Shown here: one piece after another, positions 34,471 to 44,492 of the stretch
Layout of the letters: each line of letters starts with the position of its first letter
Numbering within the stretch: the stretch's first letter is position 1
Source of the DNA: Rhizobium ecuadorense
GTDB taxonomy: Bacteria; Pseudomonadota; Alphaproteobacteria; Rhizobiales; Rhizobiaceae
DNA: 64,000 nucleotides
Reading direction: 5' to 3'
Assembly (NCBI RefSeq): GCF_001187535.1
Contig: NZ_LFIO01000023.1
Location: forward strand, 62,001 to 126,000
Program-made: the position numbers and the translations under genes
Notes under the pieces: model-generated
Seen by the model: the letters and a program-made list of their open reading frames with translations, nothing else
Database searches by the model: none
What the model was told of the DNA's origin: nothing

Positions 34471-36750
34471 ATGCACAATCTGGGACAGTTGCAGGAAAGA
34501 TTGTCCGCCGCCTTCGGCGGACCCGCCGCCAAGCCGCATGAAGAGCGGATGGCGGGGTCCTTCTCGCGGCCGGTCGCATCGGCGCTTGAGGCAGCCGATG
34601 ACGGCAAGATCGGGCCTGCAACAACACGCCGCCTGCTGGTCTGCTGGCTTGGCGGCGCCGGCCTGCTTGCCGCGATGATCCTGACGCTGCTTGCCCATGC
34701 CGGCGATGCTCTGCTGCTTTCGGGCGGTCTTGTCGTTCTCGGCCTTGCCGTCATCGCCAGCTATGTCGTCCTGATGGTGCGGCGGCGCAAGCCCCCGCGC
34801 GGCGGCAAATCCCTGCCGGATTGGAACGATGGCGCCAAGCTGTTCGCCGACGTGCACGACGTGCTCGGCGACATCACCGTCAGCCGCAGCATGGACCGGC
34901 GCATCATTTCCGCCAACGACACGTTTCGCCGCCTGACCGGGCGGCTGCGTCCGGAGGGGCGGAGCTGCGAGGAGATCGGGCTTGCCTTCCGCCCCGGCCC
35001 GATCCCGCACTGCTTCGACGTCGAGATCTCGACGCCGGACGGCCAGCGCATCTTTCTCTGGCGCGACGTCGTCACTCGTGACCCGGCAAACGGCCGCCTG
35101 CTGCTGCAGAGCGTGGCGCGTGATGTGACCGACGAGCGGCTGATCGCACAGGGCCGCGAAGAGGCCCGCCAGAAGGCGGAATATAACAGCGCCGCCAAAT
35201 CGCGGCTGCTTGCCACCGTCAGCCACGAGGTGCGCACGCCGCTTTCCGGCCTGCTCGGCATGACGCATCTGCTCGCCGAGACGCGGCTGACGCAGGAGCA
35301 GCAGGACTATCTCGCCAATATCCGCCAGTCCGGCCACGCGCTGACGCAGCTTGTCGAAGATCTGCTCGATTTCTCCACCATCGAGGTCGGCCGCTTCGCG
35401 CTGCACCCGCGCTCGGAATCGCTGCGCAAGCTGCTCGAAAGCGTCGTCGAGATGCTCGCCCACCGGGCGCATGAAAAAGGCATTGAGATCGGCGCCACGG
35501 TGTCTTCAGACGTGCCGGAGAATATGAGCTTCGACCCGGCGCGGCTGCGCCAGGTTCTGTTCAACGTCATCGGCAATGCCGTGAAGTTCACCCAGGCCGG
35601 CGGCGTCTTCATTCGCGTGTCGCTCGACGCCGACGACCTGTCGATCACCGTCACCGATAGCGGTCCCGGCATGACGGCGGAGGAGCAGGCGCGGGTCTTC
35701 GGCGAGTTCGAGCAGGGCGGGACCGTCGCCGACAAGAGCAGCGGCACCGGGCTCGGCCTTGCCATCTCCGCCCGCATCATGCGCGAATTCAACGGCGCGC
35801 TGACGGTTGCCAGCGAAAAGGGCAGAGGCAGCGAATTCACCATCCGCTTCCCGGTCGATATCGGCAGCGAGCGCCCCGACAGGCGCAATACGCTGCTTGC
35901 CGGCAACAGCGTCGTGCTCCTGGCGCCGGCGGGTGCGGCGCGCACCGCCGTCGCCGAGACGATTACCGCGCTTGGCGGCCTCTGCCATCTCGTCGCCGAC
36001 GGCGAGAGCGCGCGGGCAACGCTGCTTGGCTTGGCAAACAGCGGAAAGCGGCCGACCGATATCATCATCGACCATCGCATGTCGGCCGAATTTTCCGCCC
36101 ATCTTGCCGATCGCGCCGAAATCGCCGCCCTTGGCCTGCGCAAGGTCCTGCTCGTCAATCCGGAGGAGCGCAGCGCCCATCCGCTCGACCTCTTCGATGC
36201 CTGGCTCATCCGGCCGCTGCGCGAACAATCGCTGATCGACGTGCTGCGCGGGCGCATGCGCGGCATGGAGAAGCGCGACGCGCTGAACGACAACCAGCCG
36301 GGCTTCGGCCTTTCGACGGCCGAGACGATGGTGGCCGCCAGCGGGCTCAACATCCTGCTTGGCGAGGACGATCCGATCAATGCCATGCTGGTGCGCGTCG
36401 TGCTGGAGAAGGGCGGGCATAAGGTGCGCCATGTCGAGGATTTCGAGGCGCTGCTCGATTGCGCCCTTTGCGAGGCGAATGCCCGGCCCGATATCATCAT
36501 CAGCGACCTGTCGATGCCCGGCGGCAACGGCATCGATATGCTCGGACGCCTGCGCGGCCACGAAAGGCGGCTCGATCTCGCCCCGGTGCCGGTGATCGTG
36601 CTTACCGCCGACAAGAGCGACGAATCGCGCCGCCAGGTCTTGCTGAACGGCGCCAACCGGGTCATGGTCAAGCCGGTCGACCCGGTGCGGCTGCTGACCG
36701 AAGTTCAGGCGGTCGCCGCACTTTCCGCCCGCCGGGCAGAGGCGCGGTAA
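34471..36750 (+). CDS. Hybrid sensor histidine kinase with two receiver domains
   Basis: A 759-residue membrane kinase. Order of parts: two membrane helices with a short loop (about residues 55-75 and 81-103), a PAS-like sensor (about 120-225), the HisKA dimerisation domain with the phospho-His in ATVSHEVRTPLSG (His252), and the HATPase (about 365-475) with N box FNVIGNAVKFTQ, G1 DSGPGM and G2 SGTGLGLAISAR. A first receiver (about 488-600) lacks the acidic N-terminal pair and has Arg in place of the conserved Lys. A second receiver (about 634-752) is complete: GEDDP, SDLSMPGG and VMVKPVD. No cognate regulator is adjacent. The signal is unknown. Confidence 0.92.
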   Translation: MHNLGQLQERLSAAFGGPAAKPHEERMAGSFSRPVASALEAADDGKIGPATTRRLLVCWLGGAGLLAAMILTLLAHAGDALLLSGGLVVLGLAVIASYVVLMVRRRKPPRGGKSLPDWNDGAKLFADVHDVLGDITVSRSMDRRIISANDTFRRLTGRLRPEGRSCEEIGLAFRPGPIPHCFDVEISTPDGQRIFLWRDVVTRDPANGRLLLQSVARDVTDERLIAQGREEARQKAEYNSAAKSRLLATVSHEVRTPLSGLLGMTHLLAETRLTQEQQDYLANIRQSGHALTQLVEDLLDFSTIEVGRFALHPRSESLRKLLESVVEMLAHRAHEKGIEIGATVSSDVPENMSFDPARLRQVLFNVIGNAVKFTQAGGVFIRVSLDADDLSITVTDSGPGMTAEEQARVFGEFEQGGTVADKSSGTGLGLAISARIMREFNGALTVASEKGRGSEFTIRFPVDIGSERPDRRNTLLAGNSVVLLAPAGAARTAVAETITALGGLCHLVADGESARATLLGLANSGKRPTDIIIDHRMSAEFSAHLADRAEIAALGLRKVLLVNPEERSAHPLDLFDAWLIRPLREQSLIDVLRGRMRGMEKRDALNDNQPGFGLSTAETMVAASGLNILLGEDDPINAMLVRVVLEKGGHKVRHVEDFEALLDCALCEANARPDIIISDLSMPGGNGIDMLGRLRGHERRLDLAPVPVIVLTADKSDESRRQVLLNGANRVMVKPVDPVRLLTEVQAVAALSARRAEAR

Positions 36751-36858
36751 CGTGCCGCGGGGCCGGCATGCGTCTTGCGCCGTGAAATCCAATATGTCAC
36801 TTTCCTGTCGCAGAGAAGTGTTTTATGGCGTCGATAAGCCGGCAACGGGAGAATCGCC

Positions 36859-37737
36859 ATGTCCGCCATCGACATCCTGAATCGTGACACCACTGCCGAG
36901 GCTGCACCGCCTTCGACGGCGGCTGCGCAGAAGGACGGCGATATCCTCGGCCGCATCGGCAATCTGGAAACCCGCCTGGCCCGCACGGCGCGCGAGATCG
37001 ATGCCGCCCAGGCGGTGCGCTACCGCGTCTTCGTCGACGAAATGAAGGCGCAACTGCCGCAGGATGCCATGCGCCGCCAGCGCGATGTCGACGCCTATGA
37101 CGCTGTCTGCGACCATCTTCTCGTTCTCGACCGCACGATCGAGGGTGACCCGGAAGACCAGATCGTCGGCACGTACCGGCTGCTGCGCCAGGATATCGCC
37201 ATGGCCAATGGCGGTTTTTACTCGGCTTCCGAATTCGAGATCGACGGCCTCCTTGCCAAACATCCGGACAAGCGCTTCATGGAGCTTGGCCGTTCCTGCG
37301 TGCTGCCGGAATACCGCACCAAGCGCACCGTCGAGCTTCTCTGGCAGGGCAACTGGGCCTATGCGCTGAAGCACGGCGTCAGCGCCATGTTCGGCTGCGC
37401 CTCTTTCCCCGGCGTCTATCTGGAGAGCCATGCGCTGGCGCTGTCCTTCCTCTACCACAATGTGCTGGCGAAGAACGAATGGGCCGTCGACGCATTGCCG
37501 CATCTCGCCCGCAACATGGACCTGATGCCGGTCGAGGCCGTCAACCCGAAGCGGGCGCTGATGGCGCTGCCGCCGCTGATCAAGGGTTATATGCGCCTCG
37601 GCGCGATGGTCGGCTCCAGCGCCGTCATCGATCATGCCTTCAACACGACCGACGTGCTGATCGTGCTGCCGATCTCCAGCATTTCCGACCGCTACCTGAA
37701 TTATTATGGCGCCGACGCCGGCCGCTTCTCGAGCTAG
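36859..37737 (+). CDS. olsB: L-ornithine N-alpha-acyltransferase (ornithine lipid synthesis)
   Basis: A 292-residue GNAT-fold hemolysin-like acyltransferase that transfers a 3-hydroxyacyl group from acyl carrier protein to ornithine, forming lyso-ornithine lipid. Recognisable features: AQAVRYRVFVDEM (about residues 50-62), VCDHLLVLD, VGTYRLLRQ and the FMELGRSCVLPEYRTKRTVE block (about 140-159) typical of OlsB. Length and sequence match rhizobial OlsB as I know it. Ornithine lipids replace phospholipids under phosphate limitation in rhizobia. A possible partner acyltransferase lies at 54.6 kb. Confidence 0.92.
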   Translation: MSAIDILNRDTTAEAAPPSTAAAQKDGDILGRIGNLETRLARTAREIDAAQAVRYRVFVDEMKAQLPQDAMRRQRDVDAYDAVCDHLLVLDRTIEGDPEDQIVGTYRLLRQDIAMANGGFYSASEFEIDGLLAKHPDKRFMELGRSCVLPEYRTKRTVELLWQGNWAYALKHGVSAMFGCASFPGVYLESHALALSFLYHNVLAKNEWAVDALPHLARNMDLMPVEAVNPKRALMALPPLIKGYMRLGAMVGSSAVIDHAFNTTDVLIVLPISSISDRYLNYYGADAGRFSS

Positions 37738-37754
37738 AGCCGTCTGCTTGTGAA

Positions 37755-37785
37755 AGCCTACAGCAAAAGACGCGCGCTGTAGGCT
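37755..37785. terminator. Hairpin between convergent olsB and araC-type gene
   Basis: A perfect 10-base-pair stem AGCCTACAGC / GCTGTAGGCT around an 11-base loop lies 18 bases after olsB and 17 bases before the end of the convergent regulator gene. It is a likely bidirectional terminator without a T run. Confidence 0.55.
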
Positions 37786-37801
37786 CTGCGATGGCGTGCC
37801 C

Positions 37802-38791
37802 TCACATACCGAACCGCCTTCTCGTATCTGACGGGTTCTCTCCATACGCCGCCCGATAGGTGGCCGCAAAACGGCCAAGGTGAAAGAATCCCCACTTCAA
37901 ACAGATGTCCCGCAACGACTGCCGGTTGGAAGGATCGCGCAGATCCTCTCGGACCGCTTGCAGGCGGATCGTCCTGAGGTAGGCAGAGGGTGTGGCTCCC
38001 TTGAAGGCACGAAAACCGACTTCGAGAGCGCGAATGGAAATGCCCGCCGCCTCCGCGACACTCTGCATTGTCAACGGCTGCGCGATGTTTGCATGCATGA
38101 ATTCAATGGCGCGACGGACGTGCCGCGGTGCGATCAGATGGATTTTCTTGTCGAGGAGATGCGAGAGCCGATGCGGAACCAGGCGCACCACCAGATCGGC
38201 AAAGGCCTGGATCAGGTTCGACATGGCAATTGGCGATTGGAGTAGCGGCCCGTTGTTGCGCATGCCGATGATCATCGTTTGGGCGAGGCCGCCGATCAAC
38301 TGTCCCGCCGCCGTGGAACGATCAATGACCGGCGCCAGATCCATTGCCCCGGTCAGCGGGGTCTCCAATACGGCAGCGACGGTCTGAGCGATGATCGACC
38401 AGCTCAGGCTGAGTGTGTCCGACCGGTGCGGCGCTGCCCTCACGGAAACCCGTTCCGGTTCAAGATTGTTCGTCACCAACAGCCGCCCGGGTGTCGCTTC
38501 GGCCACGGTCCGACCAAATCCTACGTCGAGAGCACCCGTGCGCGGAACGATGATTGCCAGAGTTTCCGGCGTTCCATCTGCCGTTCGTGCACCCCAGCCG
38601 CCGGAATCCTGGTTGCTGACCAGCGACAACCGCTCATCGCCCCAAAACCCGACCTTCCAGTCGAGTGGTTTCTCTCGGCCATTGCGCCATGCGTCGAACG
38701 AACCGAACCCCTTGGTCAGAGCCTCGACCATATCGTCGAAAGTTGCCCCCTGAAATCGGGCGATGAAATTGGAGGATGCATTTTCCGGCAT
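37802..38791 (-). CDS. AraC-family transcriptional regulator
   Basis: A 329-residue regulator if started at MPENASSNFIARFQ; an ATG at 38839 would add 16 residues, and neither start has a clear Shine-Dalgarno motif. The C-terminal DNA-binding domain (about residues 230-329) holds two helix-turn-helices: PLTMQSVAEAAGISIRALEV and RDICLKWGFFHLGRFAATYR with the end GENPSDTRRRF. The N-terminal 220 residues resemble AraC-binding-domain-like (AtxA/EutR-type) ligand domains. It lies between olsB and the malic enzyme gene, with more balanced codon use than either, so it is probably a later arrival. The ligand is unknown. Confidence 0.85.
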   Translation of the reverse strand: MPENASSNFIARFQGATFDDMVEALTKGFGSFDAWRNGREKPLDWKVGFWGDERLSLVSNQDSGGWGARTADGTPETLAIIVPRTGALDVGFGRTVAEATPGRLLVTNNLEPERVSVRAAPHRSDTLSLSWSIIAQTVAAVLETPLTGAMDLAPVIDRSTAAGQLIGGLAQTMIIGMRNNGPLLQSPIAMSNLIQAFADLVVRLVPHRLSHLLDKKIHLIAPRHVRRAIEFMHANIAQPLTMQSVAEAAGISIRALEVGFRAFKGATPSAYLRTIRLQAVREDLRDPSNRQSLRDICLKWGFFHLGRFAATYRAAYGENPSDTRRRFGM

Positions 38792-38903
38792 GGGAACCCA
38801 AACGGCTGATGAAATTAAATTATGCCCCGCGCTTTGCATCAAAAGTATGACTTATTAGATAAACCCTTTCAACCAGGGCCTCGGTGCGTAAGCCACAAAA
38901 GCT

Positions 38904-38934
38904 GTGCCCGGCCGACGTGTTGTCGACCGGGCAC
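38904..38934 (-). terminator. Terminator of the malic enzyme gene
   Basis: Arms GTGCCCGGCCGAC and GTCGACCGGGCAC (one mismatch) with a 5-base loop lie 34 bases after the stop codon. Read on the minus strand, the hairpin is followed by a short AGCTTTTG tract. Confidence 0.6.
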
Positions 38935-38968
38935 GGAAATGCCGTCTCATATGGGAGGCAGAGCGAGT

Positions 38969-41254
38969 TTACGAACCCGCGCCATAAGCGGCGATCGCCG
39001 CCATATTGACGATGTCGCTGTCCTTGGCGCCCATCGAGGTGATCTGCACCGGCTTGTCGAGGCCGACGAGGATCGGGCCGATCACGGTGGAGCCGCCGAG
39101 CTCCTGCAGCATCTTGGTCGAGATCGAGGCCGAGTGGAAGGCCGGCATGACAAGCACGTTGGCGGGACCGGAAAGGCGGCAGAAGGGATATTGCTCCATC
39201 ACCTTGCGGTTCAGGGCCACGTCGGCCGCCATCTCTCCATCATATTCGAAATCGACGCGACGCTTGTCGAGGATCTTCACCGCCTCGCGCACCCGCTCGG
39301 AGCGTTCGCCCGAGGGATGGCCAAAGGTGGAATAGGCCAGCAGCGCGACACGCGGCGAATAACCCATGCGCCGCGCGAGCCCGGCCGCCTCTTCGGCGAT
39401 ATCGGCAAGCTGCTCGGCCGTCGGCATGTCGTGCACGGCGGTATCGGCCACGAAGACCGTGCGGCCGCGGCAGAGCGCCAGCGAGACGCCGATGACGCGG
39501 TGGCCAGGCTTTTCATCGATGCAGCGGCGCACGTCCTCCAGCGCCGTGGAATAGTTGCGGGTGATGCCCGTCACCATGCCGTCGGCATCTCCGAGCGCCA
39601 CCATGGTTGCGGCGAAGTGGTTGCGGTCGTTGTGAATCAGCCGCTGGACGTCGCGGTGCAGGTAACCGTGCCGCTGCAGCCTGGCATAGAGATAGTCGAT
39701 ATAGGCCTCGACCCGCGTGGAAATACGGGCATTGACGATCTCCAGGCCCGGCCGGTTGAGATCGATGCCGGCGCGTTCGGCCGTCGACCGGATCAGGTCC
39801 TCGCGGCCGAGCAGGACGGCGGTGCCGAGCTGCTGATTGGCGTAGGACAATGCGGCGCGCAGCACCTGCTCTTCCTCGGCCTCGGCAAAGACAATGCGCT
39901 TCGGGCGGCGGCGCACCCGCTCATAGAGGCTGGCGAGCGTCGAGGCGATCGGATCGCGGCGCGCCGAAAGCTCGCGGGCATAACCGGCCATATCGGTGAT
40001 GACCTTGCGGGCAACGCCGGTCTCGATCGCGGCTTCAGCGACCGCGACGGGGATCGCCGAGATCAGCCGCGGATCGAAAGGAACCGGGATGATGTACTGC
40101 GAGCCGAAACGCGGCCGGTTGCCCTGATAGGCGGCAACGACGTCATCCGGCACATCCTCGCGGGCAAGGTTTGCCAGCGCCTTGACGGCGGCGATCTTCA
40201 TCGCGTCGTTGATGGTGGAAGCACGGACGTCGAGAGCGCCGCGGAAAATATAGGGAAAGCCGAGGACATTGTTGACCTGGTTCGGGTAATCCGAACGGCC
40301 GGTCGCCATGATGGCGTCGTCGCGGATGCGGGCCACCTCCTCGGGGGTGATCTCGGGATCGGGATTGGCCATGGCGAAGATGATCGGCCGATCCGCCATC
40401 GAGCGGATCATCTCGGCCGAGAAGGCGCCCTTCTGCGACAGGCCGAAAACGACGTCAGCGCCCTCCATCGCCTCCTCAAGCGTGCGCGCGTCGGTCTTTG
40501 CCGCATGCGCCGATTTCCACTGGTTCATGCCCTCTGTGCGGCCCTGGTAGATGACGCCCTTGGTGTCACAGAGGATAACGTTCTCGGGCGCAAAACCCAT
40601 CGCCTTGATGAGCTCGATGCAGGCGATCGCCGCAGCACCGGCGCCGTTGCAGACGAGCTTCGTCGTCTTCAGGTCGCGGCCGGTCAATTCCAGCGCATTG
40701 ATCAGGCCGGCGGCGGCGATGATCGCCGTTCCGTGCTGGTCGTCGTGGAAGACGGGAATATCCATCAGCTCGCGCAACCGGCTTTCGATGACGAAACAAT
40801 CCGGCGCCTTGATATCCTCGAGGTTGATGCCGCCGAAGGAGGGGCCGAGGAAGCGCACGCAATTGATGAATTCGTCGACATTTTCGGTATCGATCTCGAG
40901 GTCGATGGAATCGACGTCGGCGAAACGCTTGAACAGCACCGCCTTGCCTTCCATGACCGGCTTGGAAGCGAGTGCGCCGAGATTGCCGAGACCGAGGATC
41001 GCCGTGCCGTTGGAAATGACCGCGACCATGTTGCCGCGGGCCGTGTAATCATAGGCCGTCTGCGGATCGGCGGCGATCGCCTTGACGGGCACGGCGACAC
41101 CCGGCGAATAGGCAAGCGACAGGTCGCGCTGCGTCGCCATCGGCTTGGTCGGCACGACTTCCAGTTTGCCGGGCCGGCCCGTGGCGTGAAAATCGAGCGC
41201 CTCCTGGTCGGTAACTGATGTCGCCGGCCGGTCCTTCTTATCGATATCGGGCAT
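38969..41254 (-). CDS. maeB: Malic enzyme with C-terminal phosphotransacetylase-like domain
   Basis: A 761-residue chimeric malic enzyme that decarboxylates malate to pyruvate. The N-terminal malic domain (about residues 20-160) has YSPGVAVPVKAI and the catalytic Lys in LGNLGALASKPVMEGK. The NAD(P)-binding part (about 165-425) has CNGAGAAAIACIELI. The C-terminal part (about 430-761) is related to phosphate acetyltransferase but is thought to be regulatory. Rhizobia have two such enzymes, NAD-dependent DME and NADP-dependent TME. The setting next to mutS, glnD and olsB suggests TME (from memory of the Sinorhizobium map), but cofactor choice cannot be read here. Confidence 0.9.
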   Translation of the reverse strand: MPDIDKKDRPATSVTDQEALDFHATGRPGKLEVVPTKPMATQRDLSLAYSPGVAVPVKAIAADPQTAYDYTARGNMVAVISNGTAILGLGNLGALASKPVMEGKAVLFKRFADVDSIDLEIDTENVDEFINCVRFLGPSFGGINLEDIKAPDCFVIESRLRELMDIPVFHDDQHGTAIIAAAGLINALELTGRDLKTTKLVCNGAGAAAIACIELIKAMGFAPENVILCDTKGVIYQGRTEGMNQWKSAHAAKTDARTLEEAMEGADVVFGLSQKGAFSAEMIRSMADRPIIFAMANPDPEITPEEVARIRDDAIMATGRSDYPNQVNNVLGFPYIFRGALDVRASTINDAMKIAAVKALANLAREDVPDDVVAAYQGNRPRFGSQYIIPVPFDPRLISAIPVAVAEAAIETGVARKVITDMAGYARELSARRDPIASTLASLYERVRRRPKRIVFAEAEEEQVLRAALSYANQQLGTAVLLGREDLIRSTAERAGIDLNRPGLEIVNARISTRVEAYIDYLYARLQRHGYLHRDVQRLIHNDRNHFAATMVALGDADGMVTGITRNYSTALEDVRRCIDEKPGHRVIGVSLALCRGRTVFVADTAVHDMPTAEQLADIAEEAAGLARRMGYSPRVALLAYSTFGHPSGERSERVREAVKILDKRRVDFEYDGEMAADVALNRKVMEQYPFCRLSGPANVLVMPAFHSASISTKMLQELGGSTVIGPILVGLDKPVQITSMGAKDSDIVNMAAIAAYGAGS

Positions 41255-41367
41255 AAATCCTCCAACGTCCTGTGGGCGACGCTTCGCTCTTCCTCAAATG
41301 CTGTTGTCATCTATAGCGGCGCGCGGATAGGGTTGGCACCTGTTTTTTTGGGAAAAACTGCACCTCC

Positions 41368-44094
41368 GTGAACGCACGAATAGACACAGGGAATGACGCC
41401 TTTTCGGCTGCCGAGCTTGCCACGGCGGAAAGCCGTGCCTCGGCCACGCCGATGATGGAGCAATATATCGAGATCAAGGCGAACAATCCGGGTTCGCTGC
41501 TCTTCTATCGCATGGGCGATTTCTACGAGCTGTTCTTCGAGGATGCGCTGGAGGCTTCGCGCGCGCTCGGCATCACGCTGACGAAGCGCGGCCAGCACAT
41601 GGGCCAGGACATCCCGATGTGCGGTGTGCCGGTGCATGCGGCCGACGATTATCTGCAGAAGCTGATCTCGCTCGGTTTCCGCGTCGCCGTCTGCGAACAG
41701 GTCGAGGATCCGGCCGAAGCGAAAAAACGCGGCGGCAAATCCGTCGTCAAGCGCGATGTCGTCCGCCTGGTCACGCCAGGCACGATCACCGAGGAAAAGC
41801 TGCTTTCGCCCTCGGAATCCAACTATCTGATGGCGCTGACCCGCATTCGCGGTGGCGCCGAGCCCTTGCTGGCGCTTGCCTGGATCGATATTTCCACCGG
41901 CGTCTTCCGGCTGGCCGAGACCGAAGCCTCGCGCCTGCTTGCCGATATTCTGCGCATCGATCCGCGCGAGCTCATCCTTCCCGACACGATCTTCCACGAT
42001 CCGGAACTGAAACCGGTCTTCGACGTGCTCGGCCGCACCGCGGTGCCGCAGCCTTCCGTGCTTTTCGACAGCGCCAGCGCCGAAGGCCGGATCGCCCGTT
42101 ATTTCGGCGTCGCGACGCTCGACGGCTTCGGCAGCTTCTCGCGCGCCGAGCTGGCGGCGGCGGCCGCGGCCGTCGCCTATGTCGAGAAGACGCAGATCGC
42201 CGAGCGGCCGCCGCTTGGAAAGCCGGAGCGGGAAAGTGCAGCGTCGACGCTGTTCATCGATCCCGCCACCCGCGCCAATCTGGAACTGGCCCGCACGCTG
42301 TCGGGCGACCGCAACGGCTCACTCTTGAAGGCGATCGACCGCACCGTCACCGGCGGCGGCGCGCGGCTGCTTGCCGAGCGGCTGATGTCGCCGCTGACCG
42401 ACCCCGCCCGCATCAATGCGCGGCTCGATTCGATCGGCTTTCTGATCGACGAACCGTCGCTCTGCGGCAAGCTGCGCGACACGCTGAAACATGTGCCCGA
42501 CATGCCGCGGGCACTGTCGCGCCTGGCGCTCGACCGCGGCGGCCCGCGCGATCTCTCGGCGATCCGCCAGGGCCTTCAGGCGGCGAGCGACGTTGCGGCT
42601 GCGCTGGAAAGCGCGATGCTGCCGGAAGAGCTTGGCCAGGCGCTGTCCGGGCTGCAGGCGCTTCCCGCGGCGCTGGAAAGCCTGCTGGCCGAGACGCTTG
42701 CCGAGGAATTGCCGCTGTTGAAGCGAGACGGCGGCTTCCTGCGCGACGGCGCCAGCCCCGAGCTCGACGAGGTCCGGGCGCTGCGCGACCAGTCGCGCCG
42801 GGTCATCGCCGGCCTGCAATTGCAATATGCCGAAGAGACCGGCATCCGGTCGCTGAAGATCAAGCACAATAACATCCTCGGCTATTTCATCGAGGTCACG
42901 GCCGGCAATGCCTCGCCGATGACCGACACGGCTGAGGCCAAGGCCCGCTTCATCCACCGCCAGACGATGGCGAGCGCGATGCGCTTCACCACCACCGAAC
43001 TTGCCGATCTCGAAAGCCGTATCGCCAATGCCGCCGACCGCGCGCTGACGATCGAGCTCGCCGCCTTCGCGAGGATGACGGCGGCCGTGGTTGCGGAGGC
43101 CGAGGCGATCAAATCCGGCGCCCGGGCGCTTGCGGTCATCGATGTTGCCGCGGGCCTGGCGCTGCTCGCCGAGGAGCAGGCCTATTGCCGGCCGCAGGTC
43201 GACGGCTCGAAGATGTTTGCTATCGAGGGCGGCCGTCATCCTGTGGTCGAGCAGGCGCTGCGGCGGCAGGCGGGCGGCCCCTTCGTCGCCAACCATTGCG
43301 ATCTGTCGCCGAAGTCAGGCGACAAGGACGGCGCGATCTGGCTGCTGACCGGCCCCAACATGGGCGGCAAGTCGACCTTCCTCAGGCAGAACGCTTTGAT
43401 CTCAATCCTGGCGCAGATGGGCTCCTTCGTGCCGGCGACCTCGGCCCATATCGGCATCGTCGACCGGCTGTTCTCGCGCGTCGGCGCCTCCGACGATCTG
43501 GCGCGCGGGCGCTCCACCTTCATGGTCGAGATGGTCGAAACGGCTGCGATCCTCAACCAGGCGAGCGACCGTTCGCTCGTCATTCTCGACGAGATCGGCC
43601 GCGGCACCGCCACCTTCGACGGCCTGTCCATCGCCTGGGCCGCCGTCGAGCACCTGCATGAGGCCAATCGCTGTCGCGGCCTGTTCGCCACGCATTTCCA
43701 CGAGCTGACCGTGCTGTCGGAAAAGCTTGGCCGGCTATCGAACGCCACGATGCGCGTCAAGGAATGGGACGGCGACGTCATCTTCCTGCATGAGGTCGGG
43801 CCGGGTGCAGCCGACCGCTCCTACGGTATCCAGGTCGCCCGGCTTGCCGGGCTTCCGGCCTCGGTGGTGGCGCGGGCCCGCGATGTGCTCACCCGCCTGG
43901 AGGACGCCGACCGCAAGAACCCGGCGAGCCAGCTGATCGACGACCTGCCGCTCTTCCAGGTGGCGGTGCGGCGCGAGGACACGGCCCGCGGGCCGTCCAA
44001 GGTCGAGGAGGCGCTGAAGGCGATGAGCCTTGACGACATGACGCCGCGCGAGGCAATGGACGCGCTTTACGACCTCAAGAAGAAGCTGAAATAG
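41368..44094 (+). CDS. mutS: DNA mismatch repair protein MutS
   Basis: A 908-residue mismatch-recognition ATPase. The start is GTG (41368), in line with the normal N-terminus; an internal ATG (41452) is at the conserved [20 protein letters not shown] block. The mismatch-contact motif is [11 protein letters not shown] (Phe-x-Glu, about residues 51-61). The ATPase has Walker [12 protein letters not shown] (about 657-667), signature motif [20 protein letters not shown] and Walker [17 protein letters not shown]. The clamp and lever regions between are complete. It is divergent from the malic enzyme gene with 113 bases between. No mutL is nearby. Confidence 0.97.
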   Translation: MNARIDTGNDAFSAAELATAESRASATPMMEQYIEIKANNPGSLLFYRMGDFYELFFEDALEASRALGITLTKRGQHMGQDIPMCGVPVHAADDYLQKLISLGFRVAVCEQVEDPAEAKKRGGKSVVKRDVVRLVTPGTITEEKLLSPSESNYLMALTRIRGGAEPLLALAWIDISTGVFRLAETEASRLLADILRIDPRELILPDTIFHDPELKPVFDVLGRTAVPQPSVLFDSASAEGRIARYFGVATLDGFGSFSRAELAAAAAAVAYVEKTQIAERPPLGKPERESAASTLFIDPATRANLELARTLSGDRNGSLLKAIDRTVTGGGARLLAERLMSPLTDPARINARLDSIGFLIDEPSLCGKLRDTLKHVPDMPRALSRLALDRGGPRDLSAIRQGLQAASDVAAALESAMLPEELGQALSGLQALPAALESLLAETLAEELPLLKRDGGFLRDGASPELDEVRALRDQSRRVIAGLQLQYAEETGIRSLKIKHNNILGYFIEVTAGNASPMTDTAEAKARFIHRQTMASAMRFTTTELADLESRIANAADRALTIELAAFARMTAAVVAEAEAIKSGARALAVIDVAAGLALLAEEQAYCRPQVDGSKMFAIEGGRHPVVEQALRRQAGGPFVANHCDLSPKSGDKDGAIWLLTGPNMGGKSTFLRQNALISILAQMGSFVPATSAHIGIVDRLFSRVGASDDLARGRSTFMVEMVETAAILNQASDRSLVILDEIGRGTATFDGLSIAWAAVEHLHEANRCRGLFATHFHELTVLSEKLGRLSNATMRVKEWDGDVIFLHEVGPGAADRSYGIQVARLAGLPASVVARARDVLTRLEDADRKNPASQLIDDLPLFQVAVRREDTARGPSKVEEALKAMSLDDMTPREAMDALYDLKKKLK

Positions 44095-44108
44095 GGTAGC
44101 GGCACGCG

Positions 44109-44384
44109 ATGTTCATGGAAAAGCTGGTTCGCGAAACGGAGCGCCTGTCGCTCATCTGCTCGATGCTCGACACGATGCGGCGCGCCGACGCCGACCGCAA
44201 TGCGCGCGGCTGGACGTCGCCGATCGGCATGCTGAAAATCACCCGCTGTTGCGCTATGATCTCAGAACTCGGCACATCAATCGCCAAGGCCGGCTATCGC
44301 GAATGCGACCGGCAGTCGCTTGAGGAGATCATGAGAGAGACACGGCAGGTGCTGCATTTGCTGAATGCGCGGGCCGCCCTCTGA
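44109..44384 (+). CDS. Small conserved protein of unknown function between mutS and glnD
   Basis: A 91-residue, mainly helical cytoplasmic protein (MFMEKLVRETERLSLICSML ... TRQVLHLLNARAAL) starting 14 bases after mutS. An alternative ATG two codons downstream exists. It has three Cys residues (two of them adjacent, TRCCAM, about residues 46-51) and no membrane segment. I do not recognise a domain. Codon use agrees with its neighbours and it is very likely co-transcribed with mutS. No function is proposed. Confidence 0.7.
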   Translation: MFMEKLVRETERLSLICSMLDTMRRADADRNARGWTSPIGMLKITRCCAMISELGTSIAKAGYRECDRQSLEEIMRETRQVLHLLNARAAL

Positions 44385-44492
44385 GTTTTTCGGGAAAGCT
44401 GTCGCGCGGCTTACCAACACCATTTCGCCAAATTTAAAGGTTCTTGCAGTATGAGGGCGCGTGTCGATCGCCTGACAAAGGGGTTATAGCGC

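Noticed and set aside
38822-41218. A 798-codon open frame on the plus strand opposite the malic enzyme gene
   Set aside because: Low-complexity Arg/Asp/Gly/His composition typical of antisense frames in GC-rich genes; the malic enzyme motifs are on the other strand.
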